Shown here in pieces: positions 45,273 to 55,886 of a DNA stretch of 64,000 bases. How positions within the stretch are numbered: the first letter of the stretch is position 1; the number at the start of each line of letters is the position of its first letter. The stretch covers positions 61,251,655-61,315,654 of the forward strand of contig JAKGHH010000005.1 of NCBI GenBank assembly GCA_022828595.1, in the 5' to 3' direction. The translations under genes were made by a program, and so were the position numbers. Under the pieces are notes generated by a model. The model was not told the DNA's origin, made no database searches, and saw only the letters and a program-made list of their open reading frames with translations. Source of the stretch: Nelumbo lutea. Lineage: Eukaryota; Streptophyta; Magnoliopsida; Proteales; Nelumbonaceae.

Positions 45273-45990
45273 ATGTTTTATGATGTCATAATAAACTATG
45301 AAATGGTTGTTTTGAAGTTAAATGTATTATTTTTTAATTTAGTACATTTTATTTGGTGTTGAATGTTTGAAAAATTTTAATTTCAATGTTGGTGGTGTTG
45401 AATGGTGTTGAATCTCCCCCCTCCCCTCTCTCTCTCCATTAACACAGTAAACACCATTTGTAGGTTGGTCAATTGGTCTTTTATTTCCTATTTTTTTCAT
45501 GGTTGGTGTATTCAGATTTTAGAAACCAAACTATTATTCATCATTCTCTTCATTTCTTTTACTTTGTTTAGCATTCTCTTCATTTCTCATGTTAGATAAT
45601 CACCACCTTGTGTTCTATCTTTTTTCAATGTAAGAGGAAATTTCAGTGACTATTAATGGTGGTTTGGATGTAGTTTTGCAACTCAAACAGGTTGGAGTTT
45701 GTCACTGTTCAAAGTGAAGGTATTATTCCTCATATACTTACCTTCCTTCTGCTTTTGACTTGTATGCATGTGTAAGATCAATTAATGTTGCTAAACACAT
45801 TTCTAGTAGTGATTTTTTTCTTGAATTGCTTAATTTCCTATGCTGCCATTTAATTTCTTCATAGAGTTTTCCTTGAATTGCTTAATTTCCTATGCTGCCA
45901 TTTAATTTATTCATAGAGTTTTCCTTGAATTGCTTAATTTCCTATGCTGCCACTTAATTTCTTCACTACTTGATCTTCTTTCATTGGTGG
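45273..45990. other. hAT-1 interior with a 52-bp tandem repeat
   Basis: No coding exon is recognised here. Three copies of TTGAATTGCTTAATTTCCTA plus flanking bases start at 45821, 45873 and 45925 (period 52), directly upstream of the WRKY exon. Confidence 0.6.
45821..45976. repeat. Tandem repeat, 3 x 52 bp
   Basis: Three near-identical units share TTGAATTGCTTAATTTCCTA and TGCTGCCA, with few differences. Confidence 0.85.
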
Positions 45991-45993
45991 TAG

Positions 45994-46119
45994 GAAGTTG
46001 AGGATAAAGAAAGCAATCAAAGTTCTTGCTGTAAGTAGCAAGCTAGTAGATATACCTCAAGATGATTTCTCATGGAAAAAATACAGACAAAAGCCCATTA
46101 AAGGGTCTCCATATCCAAG
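45994..46119 (+). pseudogene. Captured WRKY (group IId) exon inside hAT-1
   Basis: A 126-bp open exon with a good acceptor (GGTGGTAG/G) and donor (CCAAG/GTATGT) encodes [20 protein letters not shown], then [20 protein letters not shown] and PR. Group IId WRKY proteins have the same run: a basic K/R-x-K/R-R segment, then [24 protein letters not shown]. The exon ends in the split arginine codon where the family's R-type intron lies. The heptad reads WKKYRQK instead of WRKYGQK. The zinc-ligand exon that should follow (GYYKCSS...) is not found. The fragment is about 720 bp downstream of the transposase stop, in the same orientation. No whole WRKY gene is present, so transposon capture is the natural reading. 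Confidence 0.8.
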
Positions 46120-48399
46120 GTATGTCAGTATTTCTCATCAATCCTCCCTTAATTGAATTCTTCTATGACAAAAGGGATTGTTGGGACTGGAGGGTTGAAC
46201 CAAAATGAAAACCAGAAGTCCCACATCCCCCTTAGGCATTGGGAGTTGAGAAAGTCCACTCAATTTAAGTTAGTTGCTACACTCGGATTGAGAAATTCCC
46301 CGAACTATACTCTTTTTTATTGTCTTTGGTTTATCTAATTTGTCCTTGTAACTTCTTAGTTATCATCAAGAAACCCCATTTGGTTGTATTTATGTTGGTT
46401 GAACTTATCTTGTTTCACTTGGTCATGTTTTTCATCATTTTTTTTATCTTGATCAAAGTTTACTATTGATTAAAAAAAAAAGTTCAATATCTTTGATTTT
46501 TAAAATAGTTCCATCTTTTGATAGACAAGATCTTAAAAATTTAGATTTGAATACTTTCTTTGTTAACAAGTATTTCCATGTGATGTGGCTAATTTGAAAA
46601 CTTTCTTTGAATACTTTCTTTGTTAACAAGTATTTCCAAGTGATGTGACTATTTCCTTCTTTTGAATACTTTCTTTGTTAACAAGTATTTCCATCACTGG
46701 GAAGCAAACTGACCCATTCTCGCCCCTATGCAATTTCATCTATAGTGATGCAAAGGCATGGAAGTGCAAATGATTTTAGTGCAGACTCTGCTTCATTTTT
46801 GTTTCAAATTTTGCCTTGTTTTGCATGTTTGCATTGTAGAAGTAAAACCTTAAGCAAAAGTGGACCAGATTTTGCATTTTTTTTCATGAATTTATATTAG
46901 AACAAATGAAATTGTATTCAAACAAACGGAGCCGGTTAAAGCTGTCAAATTGCACCTTAAGACTATTGTTTTAAGATGCAATTACAAACAAACAGAGCCA
47001 AAATATTGCATCCCATTTTATCCCTTAAAACTGCTGTTTCATAACCCCTTCCCCTTGTAAAACCGATTTAAACTGTCAAGTTGCACCTTGTTTGCTTTCC
47101 ATCAAAAGTTCAAATGATATTTGATTCTATTCTATTAACTCATCCTTAATGCTTCAATGAAGTGAAAACTAACTCATGCAATAAAATATATTACATGTTT
47201 TTATACATAAACATGTTCAGTTTTCCACCTTGCATGTTGGACATACTAGTGAATCTAGTGATCATGATGATAGCACCAATTCCAATTTTAATTTAAGTGG
47301 TATCAAATGGTGCCAACATCTTCCCCACGTGTCATGATTCATGTCAACGTAAAAGGGGGAGTTGATGCGACTTGAGTATGCTTCTTACATGAAATCATGG
47401 ACCAGAAAGGGCATCCTCTTGGCTTGCTCTAATCCTAGAATCTCATATTGGTTAAAACTGTGGCTAACACTCTTTCATATGTATTATGATACTCACTTGT
47501 TGAAAAATGCTTTTTTATTGATCAAACTAATCCAAATGTAGCCTCATGCTTCTATGCAGTATTTGATTTGGGATAGTTTTCCTATCTAATGAAATGTTTT
47601 CCCTGTAGGGGTGTGAAGACTCTTATTGTGGAGATGTTTCAAGCTGCTAAGGCATCAAATTAATTGATCCCAAATCTGTACCATGAAGAGGTATGCGTCA
47701 ATTAATGTTTTATCCAAGTTGCTGATATTTTGCTTCCTTGTTCTCATTCTTTTCACTATCACAATAATGTCTTGCTTCTTCAATGATCTTAATTGTACAT
47801 TGGTCATTGCTACATTTAATCCTGTTATCATTCCTAGATCTAGATGCCCATTAAAATATATGTATCCCAACCAAATTGTATGATGATATTGTAGATTAAG
47901 AAAATTTGTTTTTGTTAATAGCAGCAAGTATTGGTGTAAGGCTGTCAAAACTAATAGGAGAGGAACTTGAATTGAAATTGCAATTCAACCAGTAATAGGA
48001 ATAATAATATTTACAAGAACAGAACTCGTTTACCTATATATATATACATATATTAATGGTTGTTAGTCAAGCTTTCATAATTAAAATTTTCCCATCCAAA
48101 ACATTCTGAGAGACAAATTGGTTTCAATTGTTCCAGAACCACCCTCATCATGAAAAGGTAAGTTGGAGGGAGTCAAATGAGTCATCTGTTTCCATGGTTT
48201 TAAATACGATTTAATGGGTCCATTGTGGCTCCCACACAGAACATGACCACACCCTACATGTTCAAACCAAATACCATACACATTCACTAACTTAAAAAAT
48301 TGGACCTCATACATCTTGCACTAAATTAAGAAAATTTCTTTATTTGAATAAATTTAAAATTAATGTTGTGATGAGAAAATAAAAAGAGAGAAGATGGGG
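46120..48399. other. hAT-1 3' interior
   Basis: Holds three copies of TTGAATACTTTCTTTGTTAA starting at 46547, 46607 and 46662, each followed by CAAGTATTTCCA. A possible short exon at 47609-47663 follows an acceptor CCCTGTAG and, in phase with the WRKY exon, encodes GVKTLIVEMFQAAKASN then TAA; I do not recognise it. The rest is non-coding, AT-rich sequence. Confidence 0.5.
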
Positions 48400-48500
48400 A
48401 ATTCGGGATTCGGGTCTCTGATGGGGATGGGGGGTGATTTGGGGGTCGGGTCGGGGATGGAGAATGTAATTCCTGCCCCGTTGCCATTCCTAAATACACC

Positions 48501-50735
48501 TCATAAATGTTATGTGTGGACCCACTAATGCATTCAAATGTGTATTTAGCACTTATGGGCCCTACCTACACATTCACCTATACAAAATAATATTAAAATA
48601 ATATTTGTGGCCCCACTGACACATAGACTTGTGAAAATGGCACTCATGTGCTTTTATTTTCACATTCACCTGTACACAATAACATTTTTGGGCCCAACCT
48701 ACACGTTCACTTGTGCAAATAACAAGAAAAACCTAAATTTTATAAAATTAAAATATAACATAAATTTTGGACAAATTAATAACCAACATTAAGATGAATA
48801 GAACAGTTCCTATGGCCAATGAAAATTTACATCGATCAATCACTATTCCTAACAATGATTAATATCTTGGACAATAATTAACATCAATACATTAATTGAA
48901 TTACACAATTGAGGTACAAACTTCACGGTCCTGGATGATAATATAGCCATGAGTACTTGTAATGCCTTTTTTAACATTGGGTCCATATATTAACTCCATT
49001 TTTTGAAATTAGTATGGTATGCTCAAAATGTGCAAACAGATTTCCACTTCAGTAGCTATTGTCTAGTTATCAACCCACAAAACGAGATTAATGCTACCAA
49101 TGCCAATTGTCAACATCAATTCTTCAAAAAATAAGGTTGCACTCATAAGCAATATGTATCTCTAATAAAATTGGAAGTGAAAGAGAATGACAAAGAAGAT
49201 GCAAAAAATGGCAGGGTTGCTAAACGTGACTATTCAAAACAATTCTACAATTTTACCAACTGGTTCAATATTTTCTTAAAACAAATATTAGGGTTCAAAG
49301 CTAAGGGAGTTCAGGAGAACTAAACCACAAAAGGAAGCATTCGCATTTTAGTTCTCAACCAACAGTTGATATGGGTTTTAACACTGACAAAATTGCTATA
49401 GGTTACATGTGGTTTGAAATTTTAATGCTCCAATTGAGGGAGTTGAGGAGAATTGAACCACAAAAGGAAGCATTCACATTTTAATTCTCAACTGACAGTT
49501 TGATTCGGGTTTTAACACTGATAAAACTGCTAAACATGCCAAAATGGATTTCTGCAGTTATGACCTACCTAATAAAGTAACAGTTTATGGAAACAATTAT
49601 TATAGGTTACATGTGGTCTTTGAAATTTGAATGCTCCATCTTCTAGCCTCTAACACTTTTTTTGCTTTATGGGTGAGAAACCTTTAACAAACTAATGTTC
49701 CAACTTCCATAACTGTCAATGTGTGTATTGACTTTTTTCCTAAAGTAAGATAACAATATCTAAAAATACATTGCTGACTGCTTTGTTGGAATATCATTTG
49801 TTTATCATCATTCCTTAAGTAAAAGAGAGGATCCATCGCTACTACATCAAATAGAATAATGAGAGCTTGAAGGGCAATGAATAAACCAATAAAATGAATG
49901 AAGATAGAGAATGTGAATGAAATGGAATAATTAAATTTCCTCTTATATAAATGATATTTGTAATGAAGGACACATTGGTTGTAATCAGAGATTCTTGTCC
50001 AAAACATTGACTATATAGAAATATAAGAAATGCAAATGAGATGTTTAACTAATCAATAATTTAAATCCACAGTAATCAAGAGGCTCTTTTGTCAACGAGG
50101 CGTCAAAAAAAAAATCCATGGTATCTATCAAAACATTGTATTAATTCAAATAAACATGCTCATTAAGAAATTTCAGTCATACTTCAGGATGTGTTGCCTG
50201 TGCATGAAAACGCAAAACAACACTACTAAATTTCCTACTCCCCACTAAATCAAAGACTTCACTTTATAACCTTCAATCTTTGTTGTCTTCCTTAAGGCTT
50301 CACTTCATAACCTTCCCTTGATAACCACAGATAACACAGTTTCATCAATCGTCATCATTTTACTGAAACTTAGAAGGCTGTCGAGGAGTGAAATTCAAAA
50401 CTTTTAAAAAAGAGTGCAGTTTTGTAGTTGGCGAGGATTAGTGGTAGTGCTAAATCTGACCATTTCTAGTATATTGAAAAGAAAAGACACAGAGGACATG
50501 TAGAGTTTGTTTCAAGTTTATTAGAATTAGAAAATAGGAGGGATAAGAAAATATAAAGATTTAACATTTAAGAAAATAAACAGGGAGAAATAAAGAATGA
50601 GAAAAGGAATTTTATTTGAACCCTGTCTAAAAGAAATTGACAATAAGAACACAACACTATGATGCATAATTTATAAATTTAAGATGAAAAGAACTACACT
50701 TTGTCACATGATTCACATCCATCATTTGTCCTTAC
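48501..50735. other. Interior of the Mutator-type composite
   Basis: No gene is recognised. A diverged tandem duplication of about 130-200 bp covers 49307-49650, with repeated words AACCACAAAAGGAAGCATTC, GGGTTTTAACACTGA and TATAGGTTACATGTGGT. Confidence 0.4.
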
Positions 50736-51257
50736 CATTACAATGCCTAGTATTATTGTATTAGTAAAATTACAACAAGGATAGTTATAGCACTCTAACC
50801 CTAACGCATCAGACAGGCATCCCTTTTCTGCAGAACTTAAGCCATCAAGAACTTTGTAATTTGAGTGGAATAAGATGGAGACACCAAATTTACAGAAATG
50901 ACTATTCAAGTGGCCGCTTGGAATTGTATCACCTACAAAATGAACAATGGAAACCATAAAATAAACATACAAAAAAAAAAGAGAATCATGAAGATTGCAC
51001 GAACCTAGAAGCTTTGATGAACAGGAAGAATGCTACGAAGAGAATCATGGAAAAACATAAATTAGGTAGAGAGTAGAGATTCGGACCAGAGATGAAAGAG
51101 GAAAACTAAAGGGAAAAGAAGGAAGAAAGAAGAGGAAGGAGGACTCCGTACCTGGTGCAGAGGTTTGTTTGTTTAGGAGGCCTCTGTGTTCAGATTCCTC
51201 GGTGGTGGAATGTGAGAGTGAAACAAGGGTTTTTTTTCGAATGAAGAAAGATCTCAT
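50736..51257 (-). CDS. Unrecognised two-exon candidate inside the MULE-like element
   Basis: Exon 51257-51152 reads MRSFFIRKKTLVSLSHSTTE, ESEHRGLLNKQTSAPG and ends at a donor CCAG/GTACGG in phase 1. Exon 50932-50736 begins after TTTTGTAG and continues in phase: GDTIPSGHLNSHFCKFGVSI, LFHSNYKVLDGLSSAEKGCL, ending at ATG/GTAAGG. Together they give 101 codons without a stop and then need a further exon, which I did not find. I do not recognise the product. It lies beside the aspartate aminotransferase fragment and could be another captured gene piece, or chance. Confidence 0.25.
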
Positions 51258-51637
51258 AAGCTCAAAACACCAGAAGCCTCAAGTGAAGCTTTTGGATTTT
51301 GTATAGTTTTCCGCTTTCTCGAGTTTTTTAGGGGTCTATCTTTTTGGCTTTGTATCTTTTGGTGGTTGCCAAATGAAAAAGCTCAGTACAAGGTTTTTCG
51401 AGTTTTGAAAAGCCTGGAAGACCCCTTAAAACGACTTCCCAAACACCCTCCTCAATCCTCATCATCTTTGTGATTTCTTGGATCTTTCTCTGATATCGAT
51501 CTCTGCATTCTTGGACCGGTTGGAGTTGAATTTCTGAAAAAACATTATCACAATGTAAAGAGCTTAACCTTTTCACTCAATGATTTTTTGAATGAATACT
51601 TTAATTTAACTGCGGCATACAATATATTCCACAGACC

Positions 51638-51963
51638 ATGGCAGGGTTGTCTATGAAGTCTTATCGTTATTATGATCCAACCACACGTGGATTGAACTTC
51701 CAAGGTTTAGGTTTCTCTTTGTTGGATTTTATATTATTACACTGTTATTTCTGGTCTCATGTTTGGGACTGTACTTAATTGCCTTTGGGTTTTCTTATAC
51801 TATTGACTGCTTGCAGGCCTACTTGAAGAGCTTGGTTCTTCATACATGTGCTCATAACCCAACTGGTGTTGATCCTACAACCGAACAATGGGAGCATAGC
51901 AGGCAGCTTATAAGATCAAAAGGGTTGTTACCCTTCTTTGATACAACAATTTTATCTTGTTAG
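51638..51963 (+). pseudogene. Aspartate aminotransferase gene fragment (captured)
   Basis: Exon-like piece 1 (about 51638-51702) reads [22 protein letters not shown] and ends at a donor-like GTTTAGG. After an intron-like stretch, piece 2 starts at TTGCAG (about 51817) and reads [20 protein letters not shown], then [19 protein letters not shown]. In plant plastid/cytosolic aspartate aminotransferases these motifs are adjacent: SxKxYRYYDPxTRGLDFQGLLEDLG, then [14 protein letters not shown], then [15 protein letters not shown]. The NPTG loop near the PLP site is present, but the PLP lysine and both ends are absent. A small internal deletion shifts the frame around LLEELGS. The retained intron points to DNA-level capture rather than reverse transcription. 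The right MULE arm begins about 170 bp later. Confidence 0.82.
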
Positions 51964-52323
51964 ATTTCGGAACATTCACATTCCTTAGTTCTGCTATTCA
52001 CCTTCCTGCGTTGTCTTTCTAAATCGCAATTGAAAATCGAAGTCCTAGTGGGCTTAGTATCTCTAGAAACAAAGTAGTTGAGTTAGTTTAAAGTGCAGAA
52101 TTGGGAAATAATGAATAGTGCCTTCAGTCTCTAGGTAGAAGACAATGAACAATATCTTCGAAGGGTAATTTTGATTTTTTCAAAATTAATCAACAAACTG
52201 TTAATGGTAGAGACCTATTAGACACATTTTGAAAATTTAGGATACTACAAAGACATGGTTGAAAATTAGGGGACTAACTTGAGATAATCCCTAAAGTTCA
52301 AGGTATTGATCAAGAATTTTCCC

Positions 52324-52862
52324 TAAAAAAATGCGGTATCTTGTTGGATCTCCAATAGGATGGCACGTTCAAGCGTGTAATATATCACTTGATTCATTTC
52401 TATACCCTTGAACGTTGTTCAATTCTCAACTGTTCTCACATTTGTAATTCAGCAACTCATATTATGGTTAAAATTGGAATTTCTTTGATCACACCTCACA
52501 CATGGATAGTTACTCCTTTTATTGAGTGAATTTACCTTAGTACTTAAAAAACATTTACTACAAAAGGGTTGTTTAATTAGTAATGTGGATTTTTTTAATA
52601 AATGTTATTTATCTTAAAGAATAAAAAATTGGTTGATAAACATTTATATGGTATTATTTGATAGTTATGCGCCATTAAGTGCCACATAAGCTGTGTTGGA
52701 GAAAACATTAAAAATGGTGTTCCCCCAAGAGTTGGCTCTCACACAAACTAAGAAACATTTATTTAATAGACCATCTTATCAAACACTATGAAAATAGCAT
52801 TTTAGGATAAATACCTACATGGTAATGAATTGGCACCATTTTTCAAGTAAACAGTCACAGAA
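52324..52862. other. Spacer
   Basis: AT-rich, with no gene. It appears to be older repeat sequence into which the hAT MITE inserted. Confidence 0.3.
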
Positions 52863-52870
52863 CCAAACAC

Positions 52871-52997
52871 TAGGGGTGGTAACGAGCCGAGCTTTTCACA
52901 AGCTACTCGAGCTCGAGCCCAATTCATTGGCTCAACTATTAAACGAGTTGAGCTTGAGCATACTAGAGCTCGGCTCGTGAGGCTCGCAATCCGGCTC

Positions 52998-53037
<40 letters not shown>

Positions 53038-53302
53038 AATAATATATAATAAAATATATTATAATTCTTATTTTTTTAAATATCAAATAAAAAATATTTA
53101 TATATATAATATTTTATTTTTATAAAATATTTTTTTCAAAATCAAGCTCGAATCGAGTCGAGCTCGAGCTTATGAATTGTTGACTCGAGCCGAGCTCAAG
53201 CTCAAGGTTCTAGCTCGAACTGAGGTTGAGCCTTGTAGAACGGTCTCAAGCCGAGCTTAAGCTTGGTACTATTCCGCTCGTCTCGACTCAAATCCACCCC
53301 TA
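52871..53302. mobile_element. hAT-type MITE with 8-bp TSD
   Basis: The left end TAGGGGTGGTAACGAGCC pairs with the inverted right end TAGGGGTGGATTTGAGTC. CCAAACAC flanks both sides (52863-52870 and 53303-53310). Subterminal regions are dense in GAGCTCGAGC and CTCGAGCCGAGC words. The centre has an (AT)n run at 53000-53034. No transposase is present. It is 432 bp long. Confidence 0.9.
53000..53034. repeat. (AT)n microsatellite in the hAT MITE
   Basis: Uninterrupted TATATA run of about 35 bp; likely variable in length. Confidence 0.85.
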
Positions 53303-53310
53303 CCAAACAC

Positions 53311-54435
53311 CACCAAAGTAGGTGTTTGACATCAATGTCATTTCTTCAAAAATCAACGTTACATCAGCATCACATTTGAAATCTGTTTTTGGAAAAACGT
53401 CTATGGTCTGGTTAGCCGTTTTCCAAAAAACATTTTCTTGAACCACACCTTAGAAATTAGAAAATGCGTGGTCCGAGTGATCTATAAACATCCTGTTTGT
53501 GGACTATTATAAAGTGATCCCTCGAATCAGAAAAAAGAAATAATATAGAAATGCGTAAATAAAAAAGAAACAATCTGGAAATGCAGTAAATACCATAGCT
53601 TTAAGAGAGAATTAATATAGAAGACAATCAAGGCACCAATTTTTTTTCGTGGTTAAACCCCACACACGGGAAACATCCACGACCATAACATGACAAAAAT
53701 TTTCACAATCATAAACAGGAAGAAAACACAATAGTGTCAAGGAACCAGACCACTTACCTCTCTAACAGTACTAACCTCTCCAAAACCCCAAAAATTCCTC
53801 TTGTAATTTTTTTCTTGCTCTTAAGTCCCCCTTGTTTTGGTATACCCCCCAAAACAAAAGAAAACAGGGGGGTGAGTTTCACTCACCGCCCAACAGATTA
53901 GGATGTGGTGGTTATGGGGCCCAACTAACTCCATGTCCCTCTTTCCCTGTTTCAATTTCGGATCATTGAGAAGGCACCCTTTTTGGTATTTTCATGTTTT
54001 TCTATTGTTGTTAACAATAATATACTCATATGGCATTGAAAAACACCTACGTGGCAATAACACCAATGATATCAAATGAAAAAACATTTTATGAAAAAAC
54101 AATATGTTTATGAAGCACTGTTTTTTAAAAAGAATACCTCTTAAAAAAAACAACAATAATTCCAAACACCACCAAAATCAAAGCTTTGATTTAGAGATGT
54201 GATCCCACCTTGAATTAAATGGACACACATTTTGGTGGAGCCACAACGATAAATCAAATGCTTGATTTTTATTTTTTCAATCCTGTGGTACAATAAAATG
54301 GTATTAAGAGTAAATTCTATATATACAATACTGGTTTATTTGGGGGGTGGTGGGTTTTATATGAATTTGTACAATTGGACAAATCTATCCTAATTCATAA
54401 AGGGTATTATAGCATAAATGGAAGTTGGAACAATA
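53311..54435. other. Spacer with repeat debris
   Basis: No gene is seen. The part near 53650-53690 (TTCGTGGTTAAACCCC, ACGGGAAACATCCACGACC) faintly resembles the LTR-like fragment near 19490. Confidence 0.3.
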
Positions 54436-55886
54436 TGATAGATATGATTATAACCCTAGCAAGTGCACTAGTTATCAAGTAGTATAAAGATATCATTCCC
54501 ACGAGGATTTAACAAAATAAGTATTAGAACTACAGCATTCTCTAATTATTTGGACAATCGAATTTTAGATTTGAAGATAAAAACTAATGAAAAGCAGAAA
54601 AAGAAAACAAGAGCAGAAGTAACCAATGTTGAAGTATGTAATGATTGATTGAATTCTCTAGGGCTTTCGGTCCACCTAACCATTCCAATGAATATTAATG
54701 GATGAGATTGTCCAAGATAATTTGTCATTCCCATAAGCTGAAGTCTTTCCAATTTCATTTAATATTCTCTCTCAAGATATACTAAAACTACTTTTATCAG
54801 GTAATCCCTCGATCTCTCGACTAGAGTTCTCAAGATAAAAGCGCATTAAGTCCAAGGAAAAACTATTATATTCAGATGAATCATGTGTATATACCCCTAT
54901 ATACCATTCAATTCACACCATGAATTATGTGGTCAGCTATGTGAATTCCTCTCTCGATTCATTCACATACGCCTGATCAATTAAGAGATGGTAACTCCTA
55001 ATAGCACTAAGCAAGATAATTCATAGACTATATGGAAATCACGATCTTGAATAAATCAGAATAAAAATATATTCATTGATATGATTAGGCTTTCCACAAC
55101 CCTAACTACAGATAAATTAGTTCATACTAGCAGAAATAAAGCAAACAAGAGGAAAGAAAGAACTCATGGTTTCGCCATTTGGAGTTGAGATCTCCTCTTC
55201 TTCTTGTCGCCACCTCCTTCTTGTAGACTTCTTGCTTGATAGCTGGATTGCTCCTTTGCTTCTTGATGCCTCTCTAGTCCGCCCCCTACCCCTTTATATA
55301 GCTTAAGGGGAGGGGGGTGGTCTCCTACTCTTTCTTGAAGTTAATCTCTCAAAAATAGAAAGTCCTAGTCTAATCCTACTCTTATCTCTTTATCTAATGA
55401 ACTCAATCTCTTTATCTTTCTAGGATTACATCACAAATTTAAATCCGATAGGACTCTTCTCAGTTTCTTGTTCTTGGATTCGTATTAGACCTCCTCTGCA
55501 AATTGGGCTGCTGCCAGGCTTTTCTGCAAGTTGGGCTTAAGCTGCGGATTGGACCTTCCTACAAAATTTCCCCGACTTCGGGCCCGGATTTGACTTCGAT
55601 GCAGGCCGAATCTGCGAAATCCCAAAACATTAAAGTTTGGCTTTTTCTCTTATCTATCCAGTGTGTCTTGAATCAGCTCAATCGGAGTTCGGATACACAA
55701 GTTAGGCCCAGATTACTGAATGATGCTGAAATTGTGAAAAATCATTCGATTTGCCTTTCTTTTCTCCTGATGCCTTCTTTCATGCCCTAAACCGAAATAC
55801 AAGAAATATGAGTCCAATTAAGTACTAATTAATTATGCAAGATAGAATATTTGGGGAGAAAAATGTGATAAATTCTACTCTCATCA
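54436..55886 (-). mobile_element. Solo LTR with 5-bp TSD
   Basis: The 1451-bp stretch starts TGATAGATATGATTATAACC and ends TCTACTCTCATCA, that is TG...CA. CAATA lies on both sides (54431-54435 and 55887-55891). On the minus strand it contains GCTATATAAAGGGG near 55295, a good TATA box, so the LTR probably reads right to left. No internal retrotransposon domain is next to it, consistent with LTR-LTR recombination. Confidence 0.8.

Larger units (their letters stand above)
41388..48492 (+). mobile_element. hAT-1: 7.1-kb hAT transposon with 8-bp TSD
   Basis: The left end TAGGGGTAGCAATTTTCCCC and the inverted right end TAGGAATGGCAACGGGGC share the hAT pattern TAGGxxTxGCAA. AATACACC flanks both sides (41380-41387 and 48493-48500), a perfect 8-bp TSD. 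CCCCGATCGGGG-type subterminal words occur at both ends (41396-41560 and 48400-48480). It contains the transposase region 42765-45272, then 3.2 kb of further sequence with a WRKY exon. The perfect TSD suggests a fairly recent insertion. Confidence 0.92.
40821..52323. mobile_element. Pack-MULE-like composite bounded by ~200-bp inverted repeats
   Basis: The left arm (40821-41054) starts GGGAAAAATTCATGATCAAT. The inverted right arm (52323-52135) starts GGGAAAATTCTTGATCAATA. They align over about 190-230 bp through CTTTAGGG, ATGTCTTT, GTGTCTAATAGGTC, CATTAAC, AATCAAAA and ATTGTTCATTGTCTTCTACC, with one ~40-bp indel. Long TIRs of this kind are typical of Mutator-like elements. The expected 9-bp TSD is not clear: the flanks are TCTTAAAAA and TAAAAAAAT. 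Without the nested hAT-1 the element would be about 4.4 kb. It holds an aspartate aminotransferase fragment and an unrecognised minus-strand exon pair. Confidence 0.55.

Noticed and set aside
45821..45976. CRISPR-like array
   Set aside because: Units are contiguous 52-bp tandem copies without distinct spacers, in a eukaryotic transposon.
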